A DNA stretch of 64,000 bases, taken from DDH964 sp963806685 (GTDB lineage Bacteria; Desulfobacterota; Desulfuromonadia; Desulfuromonadales; DDH964). The stretch lies in contig CAWDZB010000007.1 in the NCBI GenBank assembly GCA_963806685.1, forward strand, positions 94,784 to 158,783. Reading direction: 5' to 3'. A program made the translations under genes and the position numbers. Shown here in pieces: positions 29,655 through 38,006 of the stretch; the first letter of the stretch is position 1; each line of letters begins with the position of its first letter. A model generated the notes under the pieces. That model was not told the origin of the DNA. It did not search any database and was given only the letters and a program-made list of their open reading frames with translations.

Positions 29655-30629
29655 TCAATGATGGGGATGGTCATGGTCATGATGGTGACTGCCGTGACCA
29701 TGGCTGCAGAGGCTGGAGTGCCTCGATTTATGGCGCAGTTGCTGGATCACCGGACCGCTGAGGCAGCGCGAACACTCCCCCTGCAAGGTGGTATGGGTGA
29801 TGTGGTAGTCGTGCTCCAGCATCTGCTCGATGGTTCCGACGATCTCCCCCTGGCGCAGCCGGTAGTCCGGTTCGATGTCGATGTGCGCCGAAAGCGCGGA
29901 AATATGCGAGCAGATCGACCAGACGTGCAGGTGGTGGATGTCGTTGACCCCGTCCACGGCACGCATCTTGGTCACCACCTCGTCGACCTGGACATGGCCG
30001 GGCACCCCCTCGAGCAGGATGTGCCCGGCCTCGCGCAGCAGGCGGATGGAGCCCCAGCCGATGATCAGGGCGATCACCGCCGAGATCAGCGCGTCGACCA
30101 CGAACCATCCGGTATAGAGCATCACCAGGCCGCCGAGAATCACCCCGACCGAGGCGATGGCGTCGCCGATCACGTGCAGGAAAGCGCTGCGCACGTTGAG
30201 ATCGTCGTGGCTGTGGCCATGCAGTCGGGTCGCCGCCGCCAGGTTCATCACCAGGCCGATGGTGGCGATGATGAACATCTCCTTGCTCTTCACCGCCTCC
30301 GGGTGCTGAAAACGCAGCCACGCTTCGTGGAGGATGCCGATACCGATCAGGATCAGCATTGCGCTGTTGATCAGCGAGGCGAAGATCTCCGCCCGGTGCC
30401 AACCGTAGGTGCGGCGGTCGGTCGCCGGCTTGGCGGCGAGGTAGATCGCCGCCAGCGACAGGACCAGGGCAAACAGGTCCATGAAGACGTGGGCGGCATC
30501 GGAGAGCAGGGCCAGGGAATTGGTCCAGAAGCCACCGATCACTTCGGCCACCAGGGTCACCGCCGTCAGCCCGATGGCAAACACGAAGCCGCGGCTGATG
30601 CTGTGGTCGAGATGTTCGGCGTCGGTCAT
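29655..30629 (-). CDS. cation diffusion facilitator (CzcD/ZitB-type) metal transporter
   Basis: 324 residues with six membrane segments in the first 205 residues. The metal site residues are in helices II and V: LLSDAAHVFMD and HVIGDAIASVGV (the HxxxD pattern of Zn/Cd/Co exporters). There is a His-containing cytoplasmic loop (LHGHSHDD) and a C-terminal ferredoxin-like regulatory domain (MRAVDGVNDIHHLHVWSI). The last 30 residues carry two Cys (ECSRCLSG) and an exceptionally His-rich end (about ten His in the last 18 residues), a likely metal-sensing extension. Exports Zn2+ or similar ions using the proton gradient. Start ATG with AAGGA upstream; divergent from trxB. Confidence 0.93.
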   Translation of the reverse strand: MTDAEHLDHSISRGFVFAIGLTAVTLVAEVIGGFWTNSLALLSDAAHVFMDLFALVLSLAAIYLAAKPATDRRTYGWHRAEIFASLINSAMLILIGIGILHEAWLRFQHPEAVKSKEMFIIATIGLVMNLAAATRLHGHSHDDLNVRSAFLHVIGDAIASVGVILGGLVMLYTGWFVVDALISAVIALIIGWGSIRLLREAGHILLEGVPGHVQVDEVVTKMRAVDGVNDIHHLHVWSICSHISALSAHIDIEPDYRLRQGEIVGTIEQMLEHDYHITHTTLQGECSRCLSGPVIQQLRHKSRHSSLCSHGHGSHHHDHDHPHH

Positions 30630-30800
30630 CCGGGGGGGGTCCTTTCGGCGACGGGGCCGGGTGATGGGATCCTGGAGCTATTCTAGGCCGGCAAGCCTGG
30701 GAAATCAAGGCTGCAGGAGCGCCGGCCAGGCTCGCGGCGGTTTCCTTTTGCCACCGGCTGTGTTATGGTTTGGCCCTTCATTCCCCCTTTGGAGTCGAAC

Positions 30801-31733
30801 ATGAGCGAGGAACGTTACGACGTCATCATCATCGGCGGCGGGCCGGCCGGCCTCACCGCCGGGTTGTACACCTCCCGGGCCAAGCTGCGCACCCTGCTGG
30901 TCGAGCGGATGATCATGGGCGGCCAGGTGATGACCACCACCAAGGTCGAGAACTACCCCGGCTTTCCCGGCGGCATCGACGGCCCCGACCTGATGCTGCG
31001 CTTCCAGGAGCACTGCCAGGAATTCGGCCTCGAGGTGCGCTACGGCGAGGTCGAAGGTCTCGTCGACCAGGGCAGCCAGAAGCTGGTCACCATCGACGGC
31101 CAGCCGCTGGCGGCACGCAGCGTGATCATCACCTCCGGCGCCGAGCCGCGCAAGCTCGGTATCCCCGGCGAGCAGGAGTTCACCGGCCGCGGCGTCTCCT
31201 ACTGCGCCACCTGCGACGGCGCCTTCTTCCGCGACGTGCCGGTGGCGATCGTCGGCGGCGGCGACACCGCGGCCGAGGAGGCGCTGTTCCTGACCCGCTT
31301 CGCCAGCAAGGTCTCTATCATCCACCGCCGCAGCGAGCTGCGGGCGACCAAGCTGCTGCAGGAGCGGCTGGCCGCCAACCCCAAGATCGAGATCCTCTGG
31401 GAGCGTACCGTCGAACGGGTCGAGGGGGATACCTCCGGCCTCAAGCAGGCGGTGCTCACCGATCCGGCTGGCCAGGGGCGGGAGGCCCTGCCCGTGGAGG
31501 GGCTGTTCGTCGCCATCGGCGTTACCCCCAAGGCGCACTTTCTCGCCGAGGTCCTTGAACTCGACGCCGAGGGCTACATTCTCACCGATGCCGAATGCCG
31601 GACCTCGATGCCCGGCGTTTTCGCCGCCGGCGACGTGCGCAAGAAGATGCTCAAACAGATTGCCACCGCCGTCGGCGACGGCGCGGTGGCTGCGATCATG
31701 GCCGAGAAGTACCTCGACGATCTCGAGGCCTGA
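30801..31733 (+). CDS. trxB: thioredoxin-disulfide reductase
   Basis: 310 residues from ATG30801 with a GGAG site; upstream in-frame codons add a non-conserved arm. FAD-binding IGGGPAG at 11-17, redox-active CATC at 135-138, NADP-binding GGGDTAAEEA with the HRR triad that selects NADPH, and C-terminal FAD motif GVFAAGDVR. Reduces thioredoxin with NADPH in the cytoplasm. Ends at a clear intrinsic terminator before comM. Confidence 0.96.
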   Translation: MSEERYDVIIIGGGPAGLTAGLYTSRAKLRTLLVERMIMGGQVMTTTKVENYPGFPGGIDGPDLMLRFQEHCQEFGLEVRYGEVEGLVDQGSQKLVTIDGQPLAARSVIITSGAEPRKLGIPGEQEFTGRGVSYCATCDGAFFRDVPVAIVGGGDTAAEEALFLTRFASKVSIIHRRSELRATKLLQERLAANPKIEILWERTVERVEGDTSGLKQAVLTDPAGQGREALPVEGLFVAIGVTPKAHFLAEVLELDAEGYILTDAECRTSMPGVFAAGDVRKKMLKQIATAVGDGAVAAIMAEKYLDDLEA

Positions 31734-31769
31734 GGGATCGGCCTCAACGCCTCCTACTCCTACCTCGAC

Positions 31770-31797
31770 CCCGCACCTTGCCAGTGCGGGGTTTTTC
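31770..31797 (+). terminator. terminator after trxB
   Basis: Stem CCCCGCAC (31770-31777) with GTGCGGGG (31785-31792), 7-base loop, TTTTT at 31793-31797. Confidence 0.93.
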
Positions 31798-31853
31798 TGT
31801 TAAAAATGGCCGGACGGCCGCGGTCCGCGGCCACTGCAGGAGGGGGGAAAACC

Positions 31854-33383
31854 ATGCTCGCCACGATACTTTCCGGGGCGCTCCTCGGCATCGACGCCTA
31901 TGCCGTCGAGGTCGAGGTCGACATCGCCCAGGGCCTGCCCCAGTTCGCCACCGTCGGCCTCCCCGAGGGGGCGGTCAAGGAAAGCAAGGACCGCGTCAAG
32001 TCGGCGGTCAAAAATTCCGGTTACGATTTCCCGGCCCGCCGAATCACCATCAACCTCGCTCCCGCCGATATCCGCAAGGACGGCACCGCCTTCGACCTGC
32101 CGATGGCGGTCGGCCTGCTCATCGCCAGCGGCACCATCCGCAAGCCCCGCCCCGGGCGCTTCCTGCTCCTCGGCGAACTCTCCCTCGACGGCCGCGTCAA
32201 GCCGGTGCGCGGCACCCTGCCGATCGCCGTGGCCGCCCGCCGCTGGGAAGTCGACGGCCTGATCCTCCCCCGCGAGAACGCCCCGGAGGGGGCGATCGTC
32301 GATGGCCTGACCGTCTACGGCGTCCACGACCTCGGCGAGGTGGTCGATTTTTTGGCCGGCGAGCGGGAGCTGGAGCCCTGCCGGGTGGCGATCGCCGAGC
32401 TGTTCGCCGCCGCCCGAACCAACCACGAGGACTTCGCCGAGGTGCGCGGCCAGCAGCACGTCAAGCGTGCCCTGGAGGTGGCGGCGGCTGGATCGCATAA
32501 TTTGCTGATGGTCGGCCCGCCCGGCAGCGGCAAGACCATGCTCGCCCGCCGGGTGCCGGGAATCCTCCCCGCCCAGGCCTTCGACGAAGCGCTGGAGACC
32601 ACCAAGATCCATTCCGTCGCCGGGCTGCTCGCCGACCGCACCGCCCTGGTCGCCACCCGCCCCTTCCGCGCCCCGCACCACACCATCTCCGATGCCGGGC
32701 TGATCGGCGGCGGCACCGTACCCCGCCCCGGCGAGGTCTCCCTGGCCCACAACGGGGTGCTGTTTCTCGACGAGCTGCCCGAGTTCAAGAAGAACGTCCT
32801 GGAGATGCTGCGCCAACCCCTGGAGGACGGCCAGGTGGCGATCAGCCGCGCGGCGATGAGCCTCACCTACCCGGCCAGCTTCATGCTGGTCGCGGCCATG
32901 AACCCCTGCCCCTGCGGCTTCCTCGGCGATTCCCTGCACCCCTGCAACTGCACGCCGCTGATGGTGCAGCGCTACCGCCGGCGCATCTCCGGGCCGCTGC
33001 TCGACCGCATCGACCTCCACGTCGAGGTCCCCCGCGTCCCCCACAAGGACCTCGCCGACCCCACCGACGGCGAATCGTCCGCCGCCATCTGCGCCCGCAT
33101 CGAGGTCGCCCGCACCGCCCAACGCCAGCGCCTTGCCCCCTTTGGCCTGCACGCCAACGCGCGCATGGCCGCCCGCCACATCCGCAAGTTCTGCCCGCTG
33201 GACGAAGCCGGGCAGAAGCTGCTGGAGACGGTCACCGACCGCCTCGGTCTCTCCGCCCGCAGCTACACCCGCATCCTCAAGGTCGCCCGCACCATCGCCG
33301 ATCTCGCTGGCGAGGGGCAGATCCGCCAACCGCACCTGGCCGAGGCGATCCAGTACCGTGGGCTGGACCGGAAACAGTCCTGA
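31854..33383 (+). CDS. comM: YifB/ComM family magnesium-chelatase-like AAA+ ATPase
   Basis: 509 residues from ATG31854, preceded by AGGAGGGGGG; the 16 codons upstream are not family-like. The N-terminal Lon-S5-like domain (VEVEVDIAQGLPQFATVGLPEGAVKES) is followed by the ATPase with Walker A GPPGSGKTML, Walker B GVLFLDELPEF and the Mg-chelatase C-terminal domain with CPCGFLG, a Cys-rich loop. In transformable bacteria ComM is a branch-migration helicase acting on integrating DNA; in others the role is unclear. Convergent with the envelope operon, with only 36 bases between stops and no clear terminator. Confidence 0.94.
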   Translation: MLATILSGALLGIDAYAVEVEVDIAQGLPQFATVGLPEGAVKESKDRVKSAVKNSGYDFPARRITINLAPADIRKDGTAFDLPMAVGLLIASGTIRKPRPGRFLLLGELSLDGRVKPVRGTLPIAVAARRWEVDGLILPRENAPEGAIVDGLTVYGVHDLGEVVDFLAGERELEPCRVAIAELFAAARTNHEDFAEVRGQQHVKRALEVAAAGSHNLLMVGPPGSGKTMLARRVPGILPAQAFDEALETTKIHSVAGLLADRTALVATRPFRAPHHTISDAGLIGGGTVPRPGEVSLAHNGVLFLDELPEFKKNVLEMLRQPLEDGQVAISRAAMSLTYPASFMLVAAMNPCPCGFLGDSLHPCNCTPLMVQRYRRRISGPLLDRIDLHVEVPRVPHKDLADPTDGESSAAICARIEVARTAQRQRLAPFGLHANARMAARHIRKFCPLDEAGQKLLETVTDRLGLSARSYTRILKVARTIADLAGEGQIRQPHLAEAIQYRGLDRKQS

Positions 33384-33419
33384 GTTATCGGCACCTCCTT
33401 TTGCACCGGAAGCGGGCGG

Positions 33420-34388
33420 CTACCCATGCCGCCCGATCATCTTGATGGTCTTTTCGACCAGCCCCGGGATGATCTTCATGTGGCACTCCAGCATTTCTCC
33501 GCGGAGCCTGACCAGGGATTCCAGGTAAAATTGCCGGGGAATGAATTGCATGCCAAGCGATATGGCCAGCAGCAGCCCGAGGATCGCCGATCCGCGGGGG
33601 ACCAAGCTCCACAGGATCCCCTCCCCTCCCGGTCGGAAGCCCTCCTTTTTCAGGCTGAGTCTCCTTAGGTAAAGCATCCGGCCGGAACGGAAGGCATCGT
33701 AGGCGGCCACGATCCAGACCAGCAGCAGCAGGGGAATGGTGGCCAGGCCGGCAGCTATACCGGCTTCGATGAACAGCCGGATCGGGCCGGCCTGCAGCAG
33801 GAGCCAGGCCCCCCGGGCGAGGAGAACGAGGAAAAGAGAGAAAATTCCCGGCAGGGCGAGAAGGAAAACGACGAGTCCTTTTTTCGGCTGGCCATTCAGG
33901 AACTGCCCCCAGCCCGGGACCACCAGGGAACTCAGCAACGGCCAGGTCTCCGTCTCTACACCCAAAAACGGCTCACCGCCCAATCTTACGGTTCGATAGT
34001 AGGTGTCGACGGCGGTGGCCAGCCAAAGTACCATGCCGGTCAGAAAGAGAATCATCGTAGCGGCGATGAAAAACGCTGCCGGCCAACCGCTGGTGGCCGC
34101 CAGCCGGGCGAGGGCATCGGGACAAATGGCCAGGCTCGAAGCCGCACCGTAGAAAACTGCCATGGCGGCCAGGCAGACGGTTCCGGCACGGTACCGTCCG
34201 AGATAGAAGTACCCCCCTCCCCAGCAGAGCATGGCTAGGTTGAAGGAGACGGCCGGGCTCTTTCGGGGCGCGGCTGGAGAAGATCTTGTCTCCCCCCCCG
34301 TCGGCTTGAGGGGGGGAAGATCGATCGCACCGCTGGTTGTTTTTCGGTTCCATTCCTGGTCATTGATGACCCAGACCTTCTGCTTCAT
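33420..34388 (-). CDS. polytopic membrane protein at the end of the envelope operon
   Basis: 322 residues. A 45-residue hydrophilic N-terminus (with PLKPTGGE and RSSPAAPRKSP), then about six membrane segments. Two similar halves each begin with a WG-x-G-x-[FY]-x-x-[GR] motif (CWGGGYFYLGRYRAG near 55 and GWGQFLNGQPKKGL near 160), a pattern found in TM2/DUF5683-like proteins. The C-terminal 50 residues are amphipathic. No enzymatic motif. It follows the TonB/AgmX-like gene with a 76-base gap and is the last gene of the block. A role in anchoring or assembling the complex is only guilt by association. Confidence 0.7.
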   Translation of the reverse strand: MKQKVWVINDQEWNRKTTSGAIDLPPLKPTGGETRSSPAAPRKSPAVSFNLAMLCWGGGYFYLGRYRAGTVCLAAMAVFYGAASSLAICPDALARLAATSGWPAAFFIAATMILFLTGMVLWLATAVDTYYRTVRLGGEPFLGVETETWPLLSSLVVPGWGQFLNGQPKKGLVVFLLALPGIFSLFLVLLARGAWLLLQAGPIRLFIEAGIAAGLATIPLLLLVWIVAAYDAFRSGRMLYLRRLSLKKEGFRPGGEGILWSLVPRGSAILGLLLAISLGMQFIPRQFYLESLVRLRGEMLECHMKIIPGLVEKTIKMIGRHG

Positions 34389-34464
34389 GCTCGCCTTCTT
34401 TCTCTCCAGACAGATCCTAGTTCAGACAAATCCAACCACTGTGAGGGCAGAGGCTGGAACACCC

Positions 34465-35928
34465 TCAGCCCGCAGGCAAGAAATCGATCGGGTAGAGAAT
34501 GACTGTTTTCGGCACGTCCTCCTTCGGACCGAAGTTGAAACGGCTGACTCGGTCGGTAACCTTGGCCACCAGTTCCGGCGAGGCAAGGTCGGTCGATTCC
34601 ACCTTGCAGAAAGAGACCGCCCCGTCCGGTTCGATGATGATGCGCAGCAGCATCTTGCCGCGTAAAGTGGGGTCCTTGCGCAGTTCGGTGTTGTAGATGC
34701 GGTAGAGTGCCGCCTTGTAGCGATCGAAGACGATCTGGATCTCCTCGTCGGTCCGTCCCGGACCGGGACCGTCGCTCAGCGGCCGGGTTCCTTCCGTAAG
34801 TCCCGCTACGGTGCTCTCGACCCGCGAAAAGCCAACCCCTCCAATCCGGTCGACCGTTCCGGGGACTCCCCCCTCGCCGCCACCAATACCGAGGTTGCGG
34901 CTGACGCCGAAATTGGCGATCCCGCCGCTGCCACCGCTCTTGCCCTGCAGCGCCACCAGCGAGCGACTGGCCACCGCCTGTCCAGCGGCCACGGGCGCCT
35001 TTTTGCTGAGACGGGCCTCGGTGCCGAGTTTGGCCACGGGGACCTCGTCCATCAGATCCTTGAAGCTGCTCTTGAAGGCCAAAACGCCGGTGCTTTCGGC
35101 TTTCTTCCGGGCGACCTGGGTGCCACCTCCTGGAGGAGCGGCTTTCGGCTTTTCCCTTTCTTGGCGGTTGTGGTGGCTCCCCGCTTTCTCGGCTTTTTGG
35201 GGTTTTTCAGGATTCTTGGATTTTTCCGGGTCGGGTTCGGTTTTCTTTTCTTCCCGAGGTCGGACCGGCACCGGCGGCGGCTTGGGCAGTTCATTCTTGA
35301 CCAGCATGGCCAACCGTTCCGGAATCTCGGCCACCATGGCGGTGCGATCCGGGATCGGCACGTTCACCAGGGGGATGAGGGAGCTGAAAACCAAACTCCA
35401 GAACAGGGCAACCAGCAGAGCGCGACGAAAACGCCTTTCACTTTCGCCATCGTTTGTCCAAGGCATGACCAGCAAGTGAAAGGGGAGCGGCGAAATTTCC
35501 CGTTCGATGACGAACTCTTCCTGGCGCCGTTCCTCACGAGCGCAGGCCTCGCGAACCTCCTCGTGGAGGTAGTCGAGCTGGTCGAGGTGCTGCTCGTGCT
35601 GGGCCTCGAGGGCCTGCTGTTTTTCCAGGACCCCCCGAATTTCTTCCTCGAAACGGGCCACACGATCCCGAACCCGTGCCAAGTGCCCGCCGGCCTCATC
35701 GACCGCCGCCCCTTCCCAAAAGAGTTCACCCGCCCCCAGTTCTGCCAGCCTGTCGAGGGCGGCGCAGACATCCTGCACGGCATCGAAGCGCTGCCTGTCG
35801 GCGGAAAAGGTTTCGAGCTCTGCCTCTACAACCCGCAATTCTCCTTCGAGCAACTCGAGCTTCCCCCGGGTTTGCTCGATCTGCGCGTTAAGGGGCGCCA
35901 ATTCCTGTGATAATAAGAAAGTATCCAC
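34465..35928 (-). CDS. coiled-coil, membrane-spanning TonB/AgmX-like energy transducer
   Basis: 487 residues from a GTG at 35928 with AGGGTAG upstream. Cytoplasmic N-terminal 160 residues are predicted coiled coil (LEGELRVVEAELETF; VRDRVARFEEEIRGVLEKQ). One transmembrane segment at about 167-188 (ALLVALFWSLVFSSLIPLV). A periplasmic Pro/Lys/Glu stalk (PKPPPVPVRPREEKKTEPD) and Gly-rich stretch precede a C-terminal AgmX/PglI-type domain (about 385-487; RYKAALYRIYNTELRKDP, GKMLLRIIIEPDGAVS). Proteins of this kind transmit conformational energy from ExbB/ExbD-like motors across the periplasm. The long cytoplasmic coiled coil is unusual for TonB. Ten bases after the second exbD gene. Confidence 0.8.
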   Translation of the reverse strand: MDTFLLSQELAPLNAQIEQTRGKLELLEGELRVVEAELETFSADRQRFDAVQDVCAALDRLAELGAGELFWEGAAVDEAGGHLARVRDRVARFEEEIRGVLEKQQALEAQHEQHLDQLDYLHEEVREACAREERRQEEFVIEREISPLPFHLLVMPWTNDGESERRFRRALLVALFWSLVFSSLIPLVNVPIPDRTAMVAEIPERLAMLVKNELPKPPPVPVRPREEKKTEPDPEKSKNPEKPQKAEKAGSHHNRQEREKPKAAPPGGGTQVARKKAESTGVLAFKSSFKDLMDEVPVAKLGTEARLSKKAPVAAGQAVASRSLVALQGKSGGSGGIANFGVSRNLGIGGGEGGVPGTVDRIGGVGFSRVESTVAGLTEGTRPLSDGPGPGRTDEEIQIVFDRYKAALYRIYNTELRKDPTLRGKMLLRIIIEPDGAVSFCKVESTDLASPELVAKVTDRVSRFNFGPKEDVPKTVILYPIDFLPAG

Positions 35929-35938
35929 GGAATCTACC

Positions 35939-36433
35939 CTAGGTTTGCGAGGCCTTCTGGATAACCGCGAGGGAAATCCTCCCGTATCCGGAACGCGTAC
36001 AGGTTGACATTATTTTTTTGAGTACGCTGAACGGAATCGTTTTATCCGCCAGCAGGGTGATCGCCTTGCTTTCCGCGACCGTCTTGGTGTTGATGCCGAT
36101 GATGTTGCGTTCGATTTGCTCCAGGCGCTCGGTGATCGCTGGTATCGCCTGGTTCTTGGATTTGAGCACATCCGGGGTGCCGATGACGGGTTCGCCCTGG
36201 ACCAGGATGGTATCGGGGCCGACCATGATCACTACCGTTTCCCTCGGCTTGGTTTCGACCACGGAATCGGGCAGCTTGATCTGCTTGGGCGTGGTCAAAA
36301 CTTCACTCGAGGAGGTATTGGCGAGCAGGAAGAAGACGAGAATGGTGAAGACATCCATCAGTGAGGTCAGGTTCAGGCCCGTCATTTTTTTCCTGCTGCG
36401 CTCCATCCGTCTGATGCGTCTGCTGTCCCTCAT
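35939..36433 (-). CDS. ExbD/TolR-like proton-channel subunit, second copy
   Basis: 164 residues. Basic N-terminus, one transmembrane helix (about 19-40) with the proton-carrying Asp in LTSLMDVFTILVFFLL (the Asp conserved in ExbD/TolR/MotB), then a periplasmic domain of about 115 residues ending in STCTRSGYGRISLAVIQ. Start ATG overlaps the stop of the preceding exbD gene by four bases. Together with the other ExbD and the ExbB-like protein it should form a stator-type motor. Confidence 0.9.
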   Translation of the reverse strand: MRDSRRIRRMERSRKKMTGLNLTSLMDVFTILVFFLLANTSSSEVLTTPKQIKLPDSVVETKPRETVVIMVGPDTILVQGEPVIGTPDVLKSKNQAIPAITERLEQIERNIIGINTKTVAESKAITLLADKTIPFSVLKKIMSTCTRSGYGRISLAVIQKASQT

Positions 36434-36921
36434 GGCGCGTCTCCAATGGATATTTTGGGGAAAAGCTCCAGTTTTTGAATCTCCTCACTCCCCGGGTCCT
36501 TAACTTCGGCCTGCCGTACCGTGTCCATGACATGAATCAGGTGGTCGTATTCGATATCCGGCTCCATCAGGACCGTCGCATCCTCTTTCTGCGGGTAATC
36601 GTTCTTCAGCCGTATGAGCATTTCGGTCAGCTTCTGCAAATCGTATTGATCGTCCTTTTTGGGCACCGCGGCCACCACGCTGGCCCCGTTGGCAAGCTCC
36701 AACCCCTTTTTGCGGACGATCACCTCGATATTGAAGTTGGGCCGGGCCGGGGCCGCCACGCCGGCAGCGGTGGGCACCCTCAACTCCATGACCGTCACCC
36801 GCGAGAAGACCGCACTGATGAGCAGAAACGGTACCAGCACCACCATCAGGTTCATGAAAGTGGTGATATCCAGGTCGGGCGTTTCCTTGGTTCGCCGTCG
36901 GTAATGATGTCGTCTGCTCAT
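36430..36921 (-). CDS. ExbD/TolR-like proton-channel subunit, first copy
   Basis: 163 residues. Basic N-terminus SRRHHYRRRTKETPDLDITTF, one transmembrane helix at 20-40 (TTFMNLMVVLVPFLLIS). At the position where ExbD family members carry the critical membrane Asp this copy reads FMNLM, i.e. Asn where the second copy has Asp (LMDVF). So this copy may be structural rather than proton-conducting, an arrangement also known from AglS/AglQ-like pairs in which roles diverge. Periplasmic domain of 120 residues. Two bases separate it from the exbB-like gene upstream. Confidence 0.85.
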   Translation of the reverse strand: MSRRHHYRRRTKETPDLDITTFMNLMVVLVPFLLISAVFSRVTVMELRVPTAAGVAAPARPNFNIEVIVRKKGLELANGASVVAAVPKKDDQYDLQKLTEMLIRLKNDYPQKEDATVLMEPDIEYDHLIHVMDTVRQAEVKDPGSEEIQKLELFPKISIGDAP

Positions 36922-36923
36922 GG

Positions 36924-37577
36924 TCAGCTCGTCTGGTATTGGCGTTTGGCCGTATTGGAAATGCTGTTCAGCGCCTTGACCGAGGCCATCTCCAGACTGT
37001 CAACGATCTGGCCGGTGGTCGAGGTCAGCTTGGCATGAATGATCATCAGCGGAATGGCGACGATCAGACCGAAGGCCGTGGTGTTCATGGCGACCGAGAT
37101 ACTGGCGGAGAGCAGGTCGGCCTTTTCCGCCGGGTTGGCATTGGCGACGGCGGTGAAGGCCTCGATCAGGCCCATGATGGTGCCGAGCAGCCCGAGCAGG
37201 GTGGCGATATTTGACAGCAGCGCCAGGTACGGGGTGCGCTTTTCCAGCTGCGGAATGATCTCCATCATGCTCTCTTCCATGGCGATTTCGATGTCTTCCC
37301 GACGCCGCACCGCGCCCTGGCGGGCCAGACCCATGGCCAGCATTTGCGAAAGGGTGGCCTGGTCCTCGCTGACCAGTTCCCGGGCCTTGTCGAATTCCCC
37401 CTCCGCCAACACCGGATGCACCAGCTCCCAGACCTTGCGGTTCTCATTCCGGATGCGGCCGAGGTGCAGCCATCGCTCGACGGCGATCGCCATGCCGGCC
37501 GCAAAGACCAGCAGAATGGGGTACATGAACATCCCGCCCTTCTGAAAAAATGCCACGATAGAATAGATGGCTCCCAT
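36924..37577 (-). CDS. MotA/TolQ/ExbB-like proton-channel protein
   Basis: 217 residues with three membrane segments: about 15-35, 118-140 and 160-182. The family signature RTPYLALLSNIATLLGLLGTIMGLIEAF is followed by TTAFGLIVAIPLMIIHAKL with the conserved Thr at the channel. Forms the pentameric stator surrounding the ExbD-like subunits. ATG with AGGAGG. A 78-base gap containing a stable UUCG hairpin separates it from the small exported protein upstream. Confidence 0.92.
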   Translation of the reverse strand: MGAIYSIVAFFQKGGMFMYPILLVFAAGMAIAVERWLHLGRIRNENRKVWELVHPVLAEGEFDKARELVSEDQATLSQMLAMGLARQGAVRRREDIEIAMEESMMEIIPQLEKRTPYLALLSNIATLLGLLGTIMGLIEAFTAVANANPAEKADLLSASISVAMNTTAFGLIVAIPLMIIHAKLTSTTGQIVDSLEMASVKALNSISNTAKRQYQTS

Positions 37578-37610
37578 TGCTTTCCTCCTGCTTAACGAGT
37601 TTGGTTTATT

Positions 37611-37630
37611 GCCGGGGGCGAACCCCCGGC
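37611..37630 (-). other. UUCG-capped hairpin before exbB-like gene
   Basis: Minus strand GCCGGGGG-UUCG-CCCCCGGC, a very stable 8-bp stem with a UUCG tetraloop. ATAAACC follows rather than a U-run, so RNA processing or stability is more likely than termination. Confidence 0.65.
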
Positions 37631-37655
37631 AGCCTGTCGGGCAAAATGGTGCAAC

Positions 37656-37976
37656 TCAGTTCCGATGCCTGGCTGCCTGCGGCGAGGCAGTGGGATCGGC
37701 GGTGCTGACTTCATAAAATTCCAGCTGCCGCATGAAGACGTCACGGTCCACCGGAATGTCGTCCTCGCTCAACATCATGTTCAAGCTGGTCTCCACGCCG
37801 AGTTCGGAGCTTTTCCAGGGAACGATGTAGAGGGATTTCGGGGCTTCGTCGTTGCCGACGATGGACATGCCCGAGAGCTCCTTGGGTTTGGAAAGGTCCG
37901 TCCCCTTCTCCTGGGCCGTGGCCGCGACGGCAGGCAGCAGGGCCAGACAGAGGGTGATCGCAAATTTCCGGTTCAT
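37656..37976 (-). CDS. small exported protein of the envelope operon
   Basis: 106 residues from ATG37976 with a strong AGGAGGTGAC site. Signal peptide at 1-21 (NRKFAITLCLALLPAVAATA), mature part of about 85 residues. The central stretch MSIVGNDEAPKSLYIVPWKS is the most distinctive segment and the best query for homologues. No Cys, no membrane helix in the mature part. Located between the TPR lipoprotein and the ExbB-like gene. Unknown function; presumably a periplasmic accessory of the motor. Confidence 0.75.
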   Translation of the reverse strand: MNRKFAITLCLALLPAVAATAQEKGTDLSKPKELSGMSIVGNDEAPKSLYIVPWKSSELGVETSLNMMLSEDDIPVDRDVFMRQLEFYEVSTADPTASPQAARHRN

Positions 37977-38006
37977 GTCACCTCCTTGCAAGCCGGTACT
38001 GTCCCT

